DNA from: Leucaena leucocephala
Lineage: Eukaryota > Streptophyta > Magnoliopsida > Fabales > Fabaceae
DNA: 64,000 nt
Assembly: GCA_037074615.1 (NCBI GenBank)
Contig: CM073550.1
Coordinates: forward strand, 13,162,001-13,226,000
Direction of reading: 5' to 3'
The position numbers and the translations under genes were made by a program. The notes below the pieces were generated by a model. The model was not told the origin of the DNA and ran no database searches. It was given only the letters and a program-made list of their open reading frames with translations. This document shows, in pieces, positions 26,541 to 39,273 of this stretch. How positions within the stretch are numbered: the stretch's first letter is position 1; the number at the start of each line of letters is the position of its first letter.

Positions 26541-27105
26541 TCTGCGTTTGCAATAACAACCTCAGCACTAAACTAACAACTCCAACATCTGAAATAACAA
26601 CCCCAGCACATGCAACTAACAACCTCATCAACTGCACTTACAATCACAGCACCTGCAATAACAACCCCAGCGCTTAAAATAACAACTCCAACACCTGTAA
26701 CTAACAACCTTATCACCTGCACTAAGAACCCCATCAGCTACAACTAACAACTCCATCAGCTGCACTTACAACCCCAGCACCTATAATAACAACCCGAGTG
26801 CCTAAAATAACAACCCCAGCATCTGCAACTAATAATCCCAGCCCTTGCAACTAAGAACCCCATCAGTTGTAACTAATAACCTTATCAGCTGCATTAACAA
26901 CCCCAACACCTGAACTAACAACACCAACGCCTGAAATAACACACCAACACCTGCAACTAAGAACCCCAGCCCCTGCAACTAATAACCCTATCACCTGCAC
27001 TAAGAACTCCATCATCTGCAATAACAATCCCAACGCCTAAAATAATAACCCTAACACCTGCAACTAACAACCCCATCAGTTGTACTAACAACTCCAGCAC
27101 GATGA
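26541..27105. repeat. 21-bp minisatellite, about 27 degenerate units
   Basis: Units of the kind TGCAACTAACAACCCCATCAC repeat head to tail, with the AACAACCCCA core recognisable throughout. The unit is a multiple of three, yet stops occur in every frame, so it is not now coding. It lies downstream of the small membrane-protein gene and inside the candidate inverted-repeat element. Confidence 0.85.
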
Positions 27106-27399
27106 TGAGTAAATCCACCTGTAACACACTGTACTGTTCTTTTATTTCATAGTAAAGAGTATCAACACTGTACTATTCTCGTAAAGTGTGCCAATTCTCA
27201 TTTCTTCTTTAATATTTTTTTATTTCATAAGGCTATTTAAATCTTTTACAATTAGAAAAAATTTATGTGAGGTCCCATGGAATTTGATATAAATTATAAT
27301 ATTTAATGAGATTTTTTTATTATTTAATTAATTATATGGGACCTATATATATTTTTTCTTAATTAAATGCAAGAGACTTGAATGGCAAGAACTCTGACA

Positions 27400-30300
27400 A
27401 CAAATAAATCAGAAAGGAAAAAATAATAATTAAAAAATATCATCTTAGCAATTGTTTAATACAAAAAGAAGGAATTAGTATCAGATCTGAAATCAAGAAG
27501 TCAACCGCGCAGGTCAGATTTTTCAGACAAGACATTAACTCTCACGCCCTTCTCTGATAGAAGAATACAAAATCTGCCACTAGAGACAACAAAGTGTGAA
27601 GCCTTTCATAATAATCTTTGGAATTTTTTTCGTTACGGACAATAAATGCTTATTTAAAGGATATAATTGTAATTGTGGTGGGATCGGAGTTTTGTAGGAC
27701 ATTTTCTGATAAAATTCCATTCTTCATTTTATATGGGAAAAATTGGTAAATAATCCCATTAATTTTTTTATAAAAAAGATTTAAAGAAGTAATATTGTGT
27801 ATAAAATTTATAGAATATTAGTGTTTTCTATATATATATATATTAAAATATTCTTACCAAGAAAAATTTTAGTAGGAACTTTTATTAATATATTTATTAT
27901 GAAAATAGCATTCACAAATAAAATAATTCATTGATAATTATTTTTTGTTTGTTTAGATTAGTTTATTTTAAATATTTTTACATTGTAAAAAGTAAGAATG
28001 TTAGAGAAATTTTGTCACAAATTACACAAATATTTTTGGGGTGTTCAATTGCAATCTTAAACAAACACTCCCTCTTTTAAGATATAAGACATGCATGCTT
28101 GGTAAAATATTTTAACAGGGTATTTTAGTCATTTATAAATTACTATTAATATTTTTATCAAAAGTTAAAAAAATCTTAAAATTTATTAATTCTATTTAAA
28201 ATTTAAAAAAATATGTTACTTTGCGCATATTAAATGTATTCTTAAAAAGTTTCATATCCTTCATACATCAACAACAGGTCAAAGGAAAAAAAATATAATA
28301 AATACTTAATCTAAAGTCTTACAAGAAAAAATCACAGAAACCCTTATCCAAATTCCTTCTAAATTAGTTATCACTAATTGTTATCATTTTATATAATTAA
28401 AAATATTTTTTAACATCATCTCCATCCAATAATTCTCTGGTGGCCAATGTCAGAGCCTTGGTGGCTGATGCTGGAGCTCTAGGTGCCAGCAGTGGAAGAA
28501 GCGACCGGCAATAGAGGGAACTTTTTGAATATATAAGGATAATACTGTATTAAAAAATTAATTTCCAGCAAATCCCTAAAAACTCCCGTGGGGGGTCAGG
28601 CATTTATGAGGGATGAATTTGTCATTAACATCTTTCTCGCATAAAGAAATGGTGATGGGATTAAATTCAGTGTTGGAATTAAATGGAATGAAGTTAAATT
28701 TGTTGGGAAGAGTAAAATAATAGAGTCTGACCAATTTCTGAGAAAGTTCGTGCAAAACCCTAACCTCGTCAGACTTTGTTTTCAGTATATTAGGCCCTAC
28801 ATTTTAAATAAAGCACCTTTCTCTGATTTTACACACATCTGGCTGCTCATCGAGCAACCAATTAGTCATCACCAATCATCATCTTATAATATTCAATTTT
28901 ATTAAAAATAAATTTTATTCCATTCAATTTAATATTTTATTTTTTATATATAAATTATAATTCATAATTTTAATTAATAATCTCACTTTAATTTTTTTTT
29001 AAAATTTAAACTCATAATATAATTAATCAGTAATAATATCAATTGATTATATTATATCTTAAATTTATAATAATAGTGATTTATATCAATATTTTTAATT
29101 CATTTATCTATAAATTATAATTAATAATTATATTTTAATTTTTTAAAAATTTTGAGTCACATAATAATAATTAATCAATAATTTAATTAATTATATAATA
29201 TTTTAATTTTGTAACTATAATGATAGTTCATAATAATCATAAATTATTTTAATATTTAAAATATTTTAAGTATATAATAATAATTAATTAGTAATCTTAT
29301 TAACTGAATCTATAATCAGTAAACTTTAAAAGGTATAATTATATACTTCTTGATCACATTTCTAAGCTAGAAAGAAGATTTTTGTTTTCCTATATATAAA
29401 TCATATTATTAAGTTTTTTTATATAAATATGAACTTTTATTTTTTATTTTTTATTATTTAGATTTTATTCTATTTTAGTTAAGTGTATATTAAATAAAAA
29501 TAAAATTATTAAATTTTAAGATAGAATTAATAGATTTTTATTTTTTTTCCTCCTTGGGAAAGGGCTCAGGTGTGATGATATTTTTTAAATAAAAGGGTAA
29601 TTAATTTTTTAAAAAAAAAAGTTGTATAGATACAAGAGTTATTATGAAAGAGAATTTACAAAATCAATATAAAAATTGAGAAATCCTTTAAAGTGTGATC
29701 AACTATAATACAAACATGCCATAAAATACCCTCTATTATAAAAATATCATTGACAAAAGGTGGTGATCATTCCTAATTAACTTCCTATAGTTTTTAACAA
29801 CGAAAATGTTCATATTGGATGCTGGCTAATTGTTACTTAACCATATTCAAATATACTTCCCAAAAAAAAAAAAAGGTCGAAAACACGTATCAACTTCAAG
29901 GACTTTTCTTCATAGGGATGAAGCTAAGAGACAATCATTAAAGACATGGTTAATATCTTCTATGGCCCCATAGTTTAAGAGCATAACTGATCCAATTTCA
30001 TTCCCCTTTTGTATCTATCTTAAAATTTGATTTTATGACCATCACCAGACCTCCATTTGATATCAAAGGTAGTGTCTTGCCAAAACTTGGCCATGTTCTT
30101 TCAAATAACAAGAAGAATGGAGACGGGAGTCTGTCGTATGAGACACTGTCCTTAATTAAGACCATATATACTTACTTTTGAGCACACGTACCCAAAGAAG
30201 ATTAGGCTGAGAAAAAAATTTATAAACTAGTCTGCAGCAAAAAAACTTTTATTTTATTAAAAAAATATATAATTTAGTAGTAGACTAGTTAGATTATAAA

Positions 30301-30429
30301 GAGGGTAAATTGTATTTGAATATCACCTTCTAGACTTTTGTATTTGAATAAAAGTTAAAACTTAAAACAATTTAAAGTTTGCAAATTGGGGAGTAATTGC
30401 AAATTATACTCTATAAAGTTATAAATAAT
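27400..30429. other. gene-poor AT-rich interval
   Basis: No gene was supported. The segment holds long A/T tracts, a possible Stowaway-like start near 28065 (actccctcttttaag) without a convincing partner end, and low-complexity sequence from 28900 to 29640. Confidence 0.4.
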
Positions 30430-31195
30430 GAAGCATTAGTTGCAAATTAAGGGTAAAATTACATCATTAATTTTAGATAAATAATTAGCACTTTAAAATA
30501 TTTAAGGGTATAGTTAATACCTTGAATTAATTTTAGAAGTATGACCAGCACTTTAAAGTATTTAAGGATATAATTAGTACTATGAATTAATTTTAGAGGT
30601 ACGATTAACGTATTAAAATATTTAAATTGATACAATTATGTCATTTAACTTATAGAAACACAAATTTATGTCTACTCTATAACACATGAGCTTTTTATTT
30701 TGACACATTATTATTTAAAAGGCTATATGTGTCATATTATTTAAAAAAGAGTATTTAATAAATCTTAAAATGGACATTGTATATAATTCATATGTAAAAA
30801 TTAAAAAATTGTACAATTTATTTAGTACAATTTATTAAGATAATATTACATATGTGACATTTTAAATAATAATATGTTGATACAAAAAGTTTATGCGGCA
30901 CGTATCAAACAAAAGTTAACATTTTTGTTATCAAAGGGGAAAATTATACCAATTTAAATATTTTAAGGTGTTAATTACCCCTCTAAAATTAATTTGAGAT
31001 CTTAATTATATCTTTAAATAATTTAAAATGTTAATTATCTCTTTAAAATTAATTTAGGATACTAATTATACTTTTAAATATTTTAAGATATTAATTATAC
31101 ATCTAAAATTAATTTACAGTGCTGATTGTATTTTTAAATATATTATAATATTAATTATTATTATAAAATTAGTTTAGAATACTAGATGTACCTTT
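30430..31195. repeat. foldback element with internal tandem subrepeats
   Basis: The left arm (30430-30640) has about three imperfect units of 60 bp (pattern AATTAATTTTAGAGGTACGA then AAAATATTTAA). The right arm (30935-31195) has about four units of the reverse complement (AAATATTTTAAGGTGTTAAT then AAAATTAATTT). The innermost units match best. The loop (30650-30930) carries a second inverted pair (TTGACACATTATTATTTAAA versus TTTAAATAATAATATGTTGA). No ORF. Overall about 765 bp of nested palindromic sequence. Confidence 0.7.
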
Positions 31196-31875
31196 ATTCA
31201 TTAATTAATAAGTTTTATGGCCCGTATAAAATATTATATCATCTTCAAAATATATTTGTAATTAAAAGAAAATTATAATAATATTTTCTTTCTGTAATTA
31301 TTTTCGAAGATTTGGATTTCTTTCAATATAAATTGGGCTACCTTAAACATAACTTTGTAATATTCAGGGAAGATAACTTTCTTATGCTATACAAATAATA
31401 TTTTTTATTAAAAAATTTAAATAATTTGAGAAATTACATATCGGATACTAACAAAATCTTTATATACAATAATATTTCTATATTTAAAAACTATATTTAT
31501 TCATCGAATATATTCATATTCACAATATGATTTAAAACCTACAACCCTATATGTTCTCAGCACTCTGTCAATTCAACTAATATTTATCATCTTTACAAAC
31601 TAATATTATTAATATAATTATGTACATCAAGATATTTTTTTATTAAAAATCATTCTATACTTTATGATTTGGCGTATTTAGGAATGATGATGATAAATAT
31701 AATATTGGTTTTTTTCCAAGCAATGATGGTAAATATGCTTGTCCTGTATATTATTTAAATGTGGGTTTTTCTTTAAAAAAAATAATACAAAATATAAATA
31801 CACGAGGTCGATCCGGCGGTTACAGAATCGCACGTATAGAATCGAGTCTGCCTACGTGTACGAGTAGGGTTTCGC

Positions 31876-31881
31876 CACGTG
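31876..31881. promoter_or_regulatory. G-box CACGTG upstream of the TOM1-like gene
   Basis: A palindromic CACGTG core 127 bp upstream of the ATG at 32008, followed by a (TC)n pyrimidine patch at about 31889-31902. G-boxes are bound by plant bHLH and bZIP factors. The placement fits a core promoter but is not proof of function, especially as the gene is damaged. Confidence 0.35.
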
Positions 31882-34111
31882 TTTAATCTCTCTCTCTCTC
31901 TGTGTTCTGTTAGCTGAACACACAGACAGAGACCTCTCCACTGTGTTTAATCTTGATCATCGTCCTCTTCAGTTTCTTCAGTTTTTCTCGTTTTCGAAAG
32001 CTCTCAAATGGCGCGATTGCTATGGGCAAATATCCTTCCTCTTGGAGAAGAAGGAAGCGTCGTTGAGGTAATGGAATGGTGGAACATCATTGAGGAATCG
32101 GATCAATGGCAGAGAGGCATTTACTTCGCCCTTTGTGCCGCTTATTCCTTGCTCTCCGTTGCTGCTCTGGTAAGTGATTTTTCTTTCTTTTTCCTGGAAA
32201 ATTTTTGGTTTCATTCATCAACTTCTTACAAATTATCTGGGAGCAGAGCATCGCGAAAACTAAGAAGCACTGAGATTCATACGGGACGCAACACCATAGT
32301 GCTGAGGAATGTAATGTTTAAATGTAATATATAGCGTCATTCTGTGTGGGATTCATCGAAGATGATACCTCCATGCTTTTGAAGAATTGATATTTGGTAG
32401 AAGAAAACTAAGCAAGATATCTGCTGAAAGTGATGTGACTTATGGTTTCACTGACAAATTATTTATTATCATCTTGAAGCAGTTTTGGCTCGCTTTTCCT
32501 AGCTACTCTGATATGTGATTTTCTTTCATTTTTCCGGGAAAGTAATTTGAGAATCTAGCATTGAGTAAATTGAGCGAGATATCCACAGGAACTAATTGCA
32601 TTATGGAATTTTCTAGTTAGTAAATTGCTCAGAGGCATTGTTCTCACTTTTCTTGTTCTTTGATCAGTAACACTCAAATCTAACTGTCATTGAAACGACT
32701 ATTATTCAATGGCCAAACATAGTATTGTTTTCATCCTTGTGATTTTCTTTTTGATACTATCAACTGCTATTTTTTGAATTCTAGTACTAAGTATTCAAAC
32801 AATTAACTATTTTAGTTTTGAGTGTATTTTCTGAGAATTAAATTTAAAATTTAGAAGAATATAATAGAATTTTATATTATTAGACGAATTTTGTGTTAGT
32901 TCATTCTTGTGATTTTGATTATCTGAAGATTTTTTTTTTTCTGGTTATCCATTCGTATTGTCAGCCAGATTAGATGTGAACTTTCGGATGAACTTCATGT
33001 TAGCGAACTTATGCTCTTGGTTGTTTGGATTACCAGATGTCTCTATCTTCTTCAGGTGCAACTTGGGCGCATTCAATTGAGGGTACCTGAATATGGATGG
33101 ACAACACAGAAGGTTTTCCATTTGATGAATTTCGTTGACAATGGATGTAAGACTACTTGTGAATCAAATATGAATAACTCTATTAATATATACATATATT
33201 TCCCTAAGCTTGCTGAAACGATATTAAATTTGCAGTAAGGGCTCTCCTTCTCGGTCTATACCAGTCTGTATTCCTCATTAGACCAAAGGTTTCTTCCTAC
33301 ACTCAAATCTACGCATCTAAGTTTTTCTTAAGCAAGAATACATTCCTCTCATTTTCTTTGACTTTGTCAATGCAATTTATTCTACCTCAATTAAGTTATC
33401 ACTCTAGTCCTATATATAAGTCATTTATTATGAACAGTTTATTTTTAAATATAAGTTTTAAATAATTAATGACATATTTTTTAATATATTTCCTTTAATA
33501 AAGGTAAATGTGAAATTTTTTGTCAATCTAATGCATTTAAGACTAGAGTGATACTTGATTTCTCATCCTAGTATGACATTTTAACCTATTCCATGCCATA
33601 ATAATAATATCACGAATTAGGCACTGGAACAAGTGTTAATGGATCTTCCAGGGCTTCTTGTTATCTTTTGGAAAATCATTACAATGAAAGTCACCTTTGA
33701 TTACTTTGCTGAAAGTCTTATTTGGTTCACTTGTTTCAATATTATTATTTCAGGCAAGAAGGACACCAGCTCATCGACTTAGGCCTGCTTATTTCATTAT
33801 AAATGGAATCATTTACTTGACGCAGGTAAAACAAAAATACATATTTTATTTCCTTGTCAGTCATCTTAATTCCTAAGTCTTGGAAGAAGTAGCACTGTTA
33901 TTATGTAAATTAACGTGAGCTTTTCTTTTTTCATCTTCACAGTCGGATAATTATAGGTTTGCATCTGGATTTCCATTACCATAAACAGAACTTCTGCTAC
34001 TTTGGAGGCTGCTAAGCTCTTCCTTTCAGGTTATTTCTATCAACATAATTTTTGTTGATTGATTAATTATATATTTATTTCATTTTATAACAACTTTTGA
34101 AAAAAATACTA

Positions 34112-34345
34112 TGTCCGATCATATCCTTAATATAAAAGTTAGTTGACTTTTTAAATATATTAAAAAAAATTAAATAAATTAGTTAATTATAAATAATATA
34201 AGAGTCAGCTAATTAATTTGAATAAATTAAATAATATAATATGAATTCGTCTTTAATAAAGTTAGCTTTAATAATAATTAACTATTTTTTTTAATTTATT
34301 AAAAAAAATTAACTAACTCTTATATTAAGGATATAGGGGAGTAGT
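34112..34345. mobile_element. MITE in intron 6 of the TOM1-like gene
   Basis: The left end ATATCCTTAATATAAAAGTTAGT and the right end, read in reverse complement (ATATCCTTAATATAAGAGTT), are nearly identical inverted repeats around an AT-rich core of about 234 bp. The size and ends resemble Stowaway/Mariner-type MITEs; the TA target site is not certain in this AT-rich context. Confidence 0.65.
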
Positions 34346-34767
34346 AAATAATAAACTCATTGATTATGTTCAAAAATACACTATAATGAATTTATAGTCA
34401 GTTGCTTCTTGTAAACTTCAAATGTATAATTGTATGATGTTACAAAACTTTTACTGATTTGTTGTTTTTTCAAATCTTGCAGTTATTTCATTCTGTGCTG
34501 CTTTTGGATTCTTGTTGTATGGTGGGAGGTAAGCTATTGTTGACCTGAAAAGCACCATTGTTTTTCTTGGTCACTAAACACTTGTCTCTTTTTGCAGGCT
34601 GTTTTTCTTGTTGAGACGCTTCCCCATTGAATCCAGAGGTCGTCAGAAGAAGCTTTATGAGGTTTGTATCTATGAGTCATATTATAACTTCAAACCTTAA
34701 ACCCAAAATTCTAAATATAATTCCTCCATATGTCTAGTTTGTTGTTATATGTAAACCCTAAAATATA

Positions 34768-35115
34768 ATAAGGTTAAGTGTATCAAACACTTTAAAGTAT
34801 TTTTTCAAATATATATAATATTTTAAATTATTTTATGATATATCTAACATTCTAAATTATTTGTTTAATACGTCTAATAACCTAAAATATTTTTTAATAC
34901 ATCTAGCACTAAGACAAAAAAAAATATTTTATAGGATATTGAATGCACCTAATAAATACTGTAGGATATTAGGTTCACCAAAAAATATTTTAAGGTGATG
35001 CATTTATTTAAAAAATTACTTTAAAATACTAGTTGTACTATAAAATATTTTAAGATACTAGATGTATTGAAAAAAATATTTTAAAATATTGGATGTACTT
35101 TAACCATCTTGATAT
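34768..35115. repeat. second foldback repeat with tandem subunits, intron 8 of the TOM1-like gene
   Basis: The left arm starts GGTTAAGTGTATC and has short units (TTTTTTAATACATCTAGCA, TTTAATACGTCTAATA). The right arm has the reverse complements (TACTAGATGTATTGAAAAAA, ATTGGATGTACTTTAACC). Unit length is about 40 bp. Its motif (AAAATATTTT next to TACTAGATGTA) resembles the outer right arm of the larger foldback at 30430-31195, so the two may belong to one family. Confidence 0.55.
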
Positions 35116-38100
35116 ACATATTATTCAAATGGAGGCTTAACGGTGAGCTGGCAATTTTTTAAATAGATTGGAAAGAAATTTCATTCTCTGTCTCTGATCT
35201 TTTGACAGTAATATATAGCTATAGAATGCCCAAAACGTATAAAATAAAATCTGTAAATTAAAGTAAGTCGAGAAGTTACTTATTCTATGAAATTTGAGTC
35301 ATGCATGAATAGATCATTGTTAAGAAAATCTGATATTGCTAATAGTTATTGGAGACTAACTTTTCCACTTGGCAGGTTGGCTCTGTCGCGCTTGTTTCCT
35401 GATCAGATGTGTTCTGGTGGGTTACTTGCTTTCACTTTGAATTTATTGCCCACATTTATCTGAACTTTATAAATCTTATTTATAGGTCACTTTCTTTAAA
35501 CCTTATTAATTATAATATAAAATTTAATAATTTTTTAACCTTTTTCTTATTTAATATACATTATATCCATAGAAATAAAGTCAGTATAACATAATAATAA
35601 ATGAATAATGAACTTGTATATTCATATAAAAAGTTTCTTTCTCTGCCATCTAAATATGATTAAAATAAACTTTATAAAAATTTTCTTTCTCTGCCTTCTA
35701 AATATGATTAAAATAAACCTTATCTCTTACCTATAAGTAGGACAAAAGGAGTATTTATTTATTTATTTATTTTTTCACAATAATATATATCCTTGGTTCT
35801 TATTGTTGTAGCTTGCAGTGTCTGCATTTGATAAGAAAGCAGATCTTGATGTTTTGGATCATCCCATTCTTAACCAACTTTATTATTTGGTAAGTTCTAA
35901 CCTCTAATATATATACTTTGTTGGGTATATTACATTATCTCATTGTGCTCTAAATTGTCTCACACAGTCAGTCTCACGAGCTATAAATTAAATTACGTTA
36001 ATGTAGAAAATGATAATCAGTTTTAATTATTACTTTAGAATAACAGGACATTTGATAATTAGCCTGATTAATTGAGCTATCATTCCAAAACATTCTACCT
36101 TTAAAAAATGAAATGCAACTTGTTTTATTTTGGTGTGATTATTCATTAAAACTTGAACAGAAGAATCACATGGTAGTTGGGCAATAAGATGACACCAGAC
36201 GGGGAAATTAAATGGTATCCTTAAAAGTTCAAACCCAACGAGGAATTTAATCATAATAAAATTTTAAATAGTATAAATTTATTAATTTTTATATTAAAAT
36301 TTGTTATTGTTAACTCTTCAGTTATTATTAAGATTTTTAGATAATTAAATTATCTATTTGGGATCTTATAGTAATTATCCTTAATTTTAGGCAAATAATA
36401 CAGTAATGGCAAGTTACCCCTACCTTCTTTTTTTGGTCATCCTCAGTTAGAATTGGGATCACGTTTGGATATAACTGCTTCAATGATATGAATACACCAA
36501 AGCCATGTTTTGGTGTATGTATGACAAGAGAAAAAAAAAGTAAAGAAAAATTACAAAAAAGAAGACCACTTTTTCTGTATAATACAACACGGAACATCTC
36601 CTTGCAGTATTCTTCTTTATTGCCTTTTTCATGAAATTGACTCTCCCATTATTGCAAGGAGACTATTCCTTTGCGTAAACTAAATTTCACCTTAAATGTT
36701 TGAATGCAAGCAAACAACATCAATAATAAACAATCATATTTCACTCCTTGAGTTAAGGAAGATAATTAAATTATTTTAAAAAAAATACATATAATATTAA
36801 CTAATTTTTTTAATATAATTAAATTAGTTTAATTGATTCTATATTAAGTACCTTAGAGTATTACGAAACACCAACTTGTCAACATAAAAGTTCTAATAGG
36901 ATAATGACCGCGAAGGATATCCACAAGAGACTAACAAGTTTTCAAAATTACAACATGCATTATTGAATTAACTGAAAAAAAAAATAGAAGTATATGAATA
37001 ATGACATAGAGTTTAGATATTTATGCTAGTTGTTGCAGCCAACCATCTTTGAACTGGTCAACATTAATTGTTTTATTTTTTTCATTTTTGATGAGACTAT
37101 GAAAATGACAACACTGAAGGAAACTTTCTGAGTTCTTCTTGTGAGCGAAGATCAACAGACAGGTTTTATCTTTAACTCATTCCTTTACACAAGAATTATT
37201 GGGGCTTAAAGATTGAATGAGACATGTGTATTTGATTTAGGGTTAATGTGTAAATTTATCTCTCAAGTTTTTACTTTTGAGCAATGTTGCCCCAGAAATA
37301 TTTTTGGATTCAATATCACCATGAAAATTTTAAAACATAATTAAAAAACTAATGTTAACTTTAAAAAATTGATGTTAATTATTAATATTTTAACGGTAAG
37401 AATCAATATTAAAAATTTCTTTAGGTTCAATGTCAAACTAAAAATTCTAAAATATAAGAATATTGTCTTAACCTATTAAAAAACTAATATTAACTTTAAT
37501 AAAATTGATGTTAATTGTTAATATTTTAACTGTATATTTTAATATTTACAGAATAATCTTAAAAATAATTTTCTAGACAATTTTGTTCTTAAGTGAAAAC
37601 TTTTAAAATAAATTTATCCTTTAGTCCTTTGATTTAATATGAGAAAAGATCAACTATGATTATCAAACTCAATCATTTGGTCATGAGATTGTCTCAATCA
37701 TTTGGTCATGAGATTGTCACCATTAAATGAACTTCCTATTTGTAGTTGAGTTTTAAGCCTCAAATTTCAAATTTCCAAAAACAAAAGAACTCGTATAGTC
37801 ATTGTAGTGGTTTATTATATTTATTTCGTGTTTTTTTCTGAGCTGCAGAAAGTAGAAATTATTCCATCAGGTTTGGTGCTCTTCATTCTGCGAAAGCTGC
37901 CTCCAAAAAGAATATATGATCAATACCAGCCCATCAGATGAGTTCTTCTTAATTTAGCATCCAACAACCCCTTTTATCATTTTCATATATATTATTTTTT
38001 TTAAAAAAAAAACTCATTTATTTTCTATAATCTCTTCAGTGAATGGATTATTGTCCGTTGTCTACTAGAATAGCATAGCTATTGAATCATATCTTCATTC

Positions 38101-38357
38101 TTTTAGGAATCATGATCTCTAATAAGAAATGGCTTCATAAACAAGGCTCATATCATGATGATTTATATACAAGGCAACTTGCATATAAGTCTTCCAATAA
38201 GAATACATATGCAGTAAAGAGTACGTGAGTTGAGATGCTAAGGAAGTAATAATCCCCAAAGAGGTTAAAGTAAGGCTTAAGTGAATGAATTGAATTATTA
38301 ATTGTACCATGAGGGCCCTTATGTTGTTTCAAACTGAATTAACTAACAAAACTTCAA

Positions 38358-38450
38358 CTCATTCCTAGAGAACGCAATTTAATTGAGGATGACTTAGTAA
38401 AGAAAGGTCTGGTCACTGCTTCTTTATTTGACACGGTGCTCAACTTATGA
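38358..38450 (+). pseudogene. LINE RNase H-like tail fragment (weak)
   Basis: A 30-codon open stretch reads LIPRERNLIEDDLVKKGLV before a stop. It resembles the C-terminal motif of plant LINE RNase H domains (PREXN, then ADXLAKXG). No upstream RNase H or reverse transcriptase was found. Short, so tentative. Confidence 0.4.
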
Positions 38451-39273
38451 GGGCTTTGGTTCAGAAAGAGGCGCTGGGATTGTACTCCCATAAGCTTTAG
38501 TTTTTTTCTATTTATTTGACTTCTTTTTATTTAATTGGTTCACTATCATTTGAATGAGTCCAGATTAAGGTTTATTTGATTGGTCCAGTTTCAAACGGAG
38601 GACCTTTCCCTAATTGCATTTGGTCAAGGGTTAATTTTTTTTTTACTTTTATTTTTTTTAAAAAAAATATTTTAATGTTTCCATAATCTAAAATAAAAAA
38701 TTTTAACTCATTTTTAAAAAATAAATTCTTATAAAGATTAACAGTTGAAAATTTAAAATTTAGATCGTTAAAACTGTATTTAATAGATTTCAATGCAGCG
38801 ATAAGCGCCAAGTTACTCATCACTGATGACCGGTTCCTATTATATGATTGTTATAATCCTGTTTGCATTCTTCTGTTTTTGTTTTTGCCACAGTATTCTT
38901 CCGAGTTGAAAAAACAGCTTTTACATATAAGCTTAGTCCTATAGATTTACAACCATCTACAAGATATTCAACAATACTCATTTTTGGACAAATACTAATA
39001 TTATATCCATAACCAATTATAAATATAATCAACCTGTCTTGAAAAAAAATTAGCATGCAAAAAACAAACCATGTCACATGAAATTACATTTAACTGTCAA
39101 ACCTGAATGTGTGCTAAGCTTAGGATCCAAATAAATAAAGATTAGGCATATATATACAGCAAAGACCACATACCATGTTAGGACTTGGGACTTCCCCAAT
39201 GCCAAATACAGCCATAAAGCCATCTATTAACAGAGGGGAGGATCAGAGCAGCCAAGGTCGCTGTGACTGTGAA

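Larger units (their letters stand above)
24429..27396. mobile_element. candidate inverted-repeat element carrying a gene and a minisatellite
   Basis: About 120 bp at 24429-24548 recurs inverted and diverged at 27241-27396. Inner ends: AATTGTAAAAAGAT on the left and ATCTTTTACAATT on the right. The GTCCCATGAGACCTCATAT core on the left matches ATGTGAGGTCCCATGG on the right. The outer parts match more weakly and have indels. Between them lie the small membrane-protein gene and the 21-bp minisatellite. This is the arrangement of a Pack-TIR element (long inverted ends around a host gene fragment), but no clear target duplication or transposase was found. Two independent copies of one MITE in opposite orientation would look the same. 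Confidence 0.35.
32008..37941 (+). pseudogene. TOM1/THH1-like multipass membrane protein gene with coding deletions
   Basis: Homologue of the TOM1/TOM3/THH1 (DUF1084) family, seven-helix tonoplast proteins known as host factors for tobamovirus replication. Eleven exons: 32008-32169, 33056-33146, 33236-33288, 33621-33689, 33754-33825, 33957-34029, 34483-34528, 34598-34661, 35376-35416, 35812-35889, 37849-37941. Family motifs: RVPEYGWTTQKVFHLMNFV, LIRPK, LLYGGRLFFLLRRFPIESRG, DLDVLDHPILN, LVLFILRKLPPKR, and a final PIR then TGA. Exon 4 goes from DLPGLL directly to VIFW, about seven residues shorter than the family. Exon 9 is 41 nt where 54 are expected, which shifts the frame and gives TGA at 35400 (about 218 aa made). 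The codons of exons 9-11 remain readable in the family frame, so the damage looks recent. Alternatively a truncated protein is made. Confidence 0.8.

Noticed and set aside
28065..28280. Stowaway-like start (actccctcttttaagatataagac)
   Set aside because: No matching inverted right end could be found.
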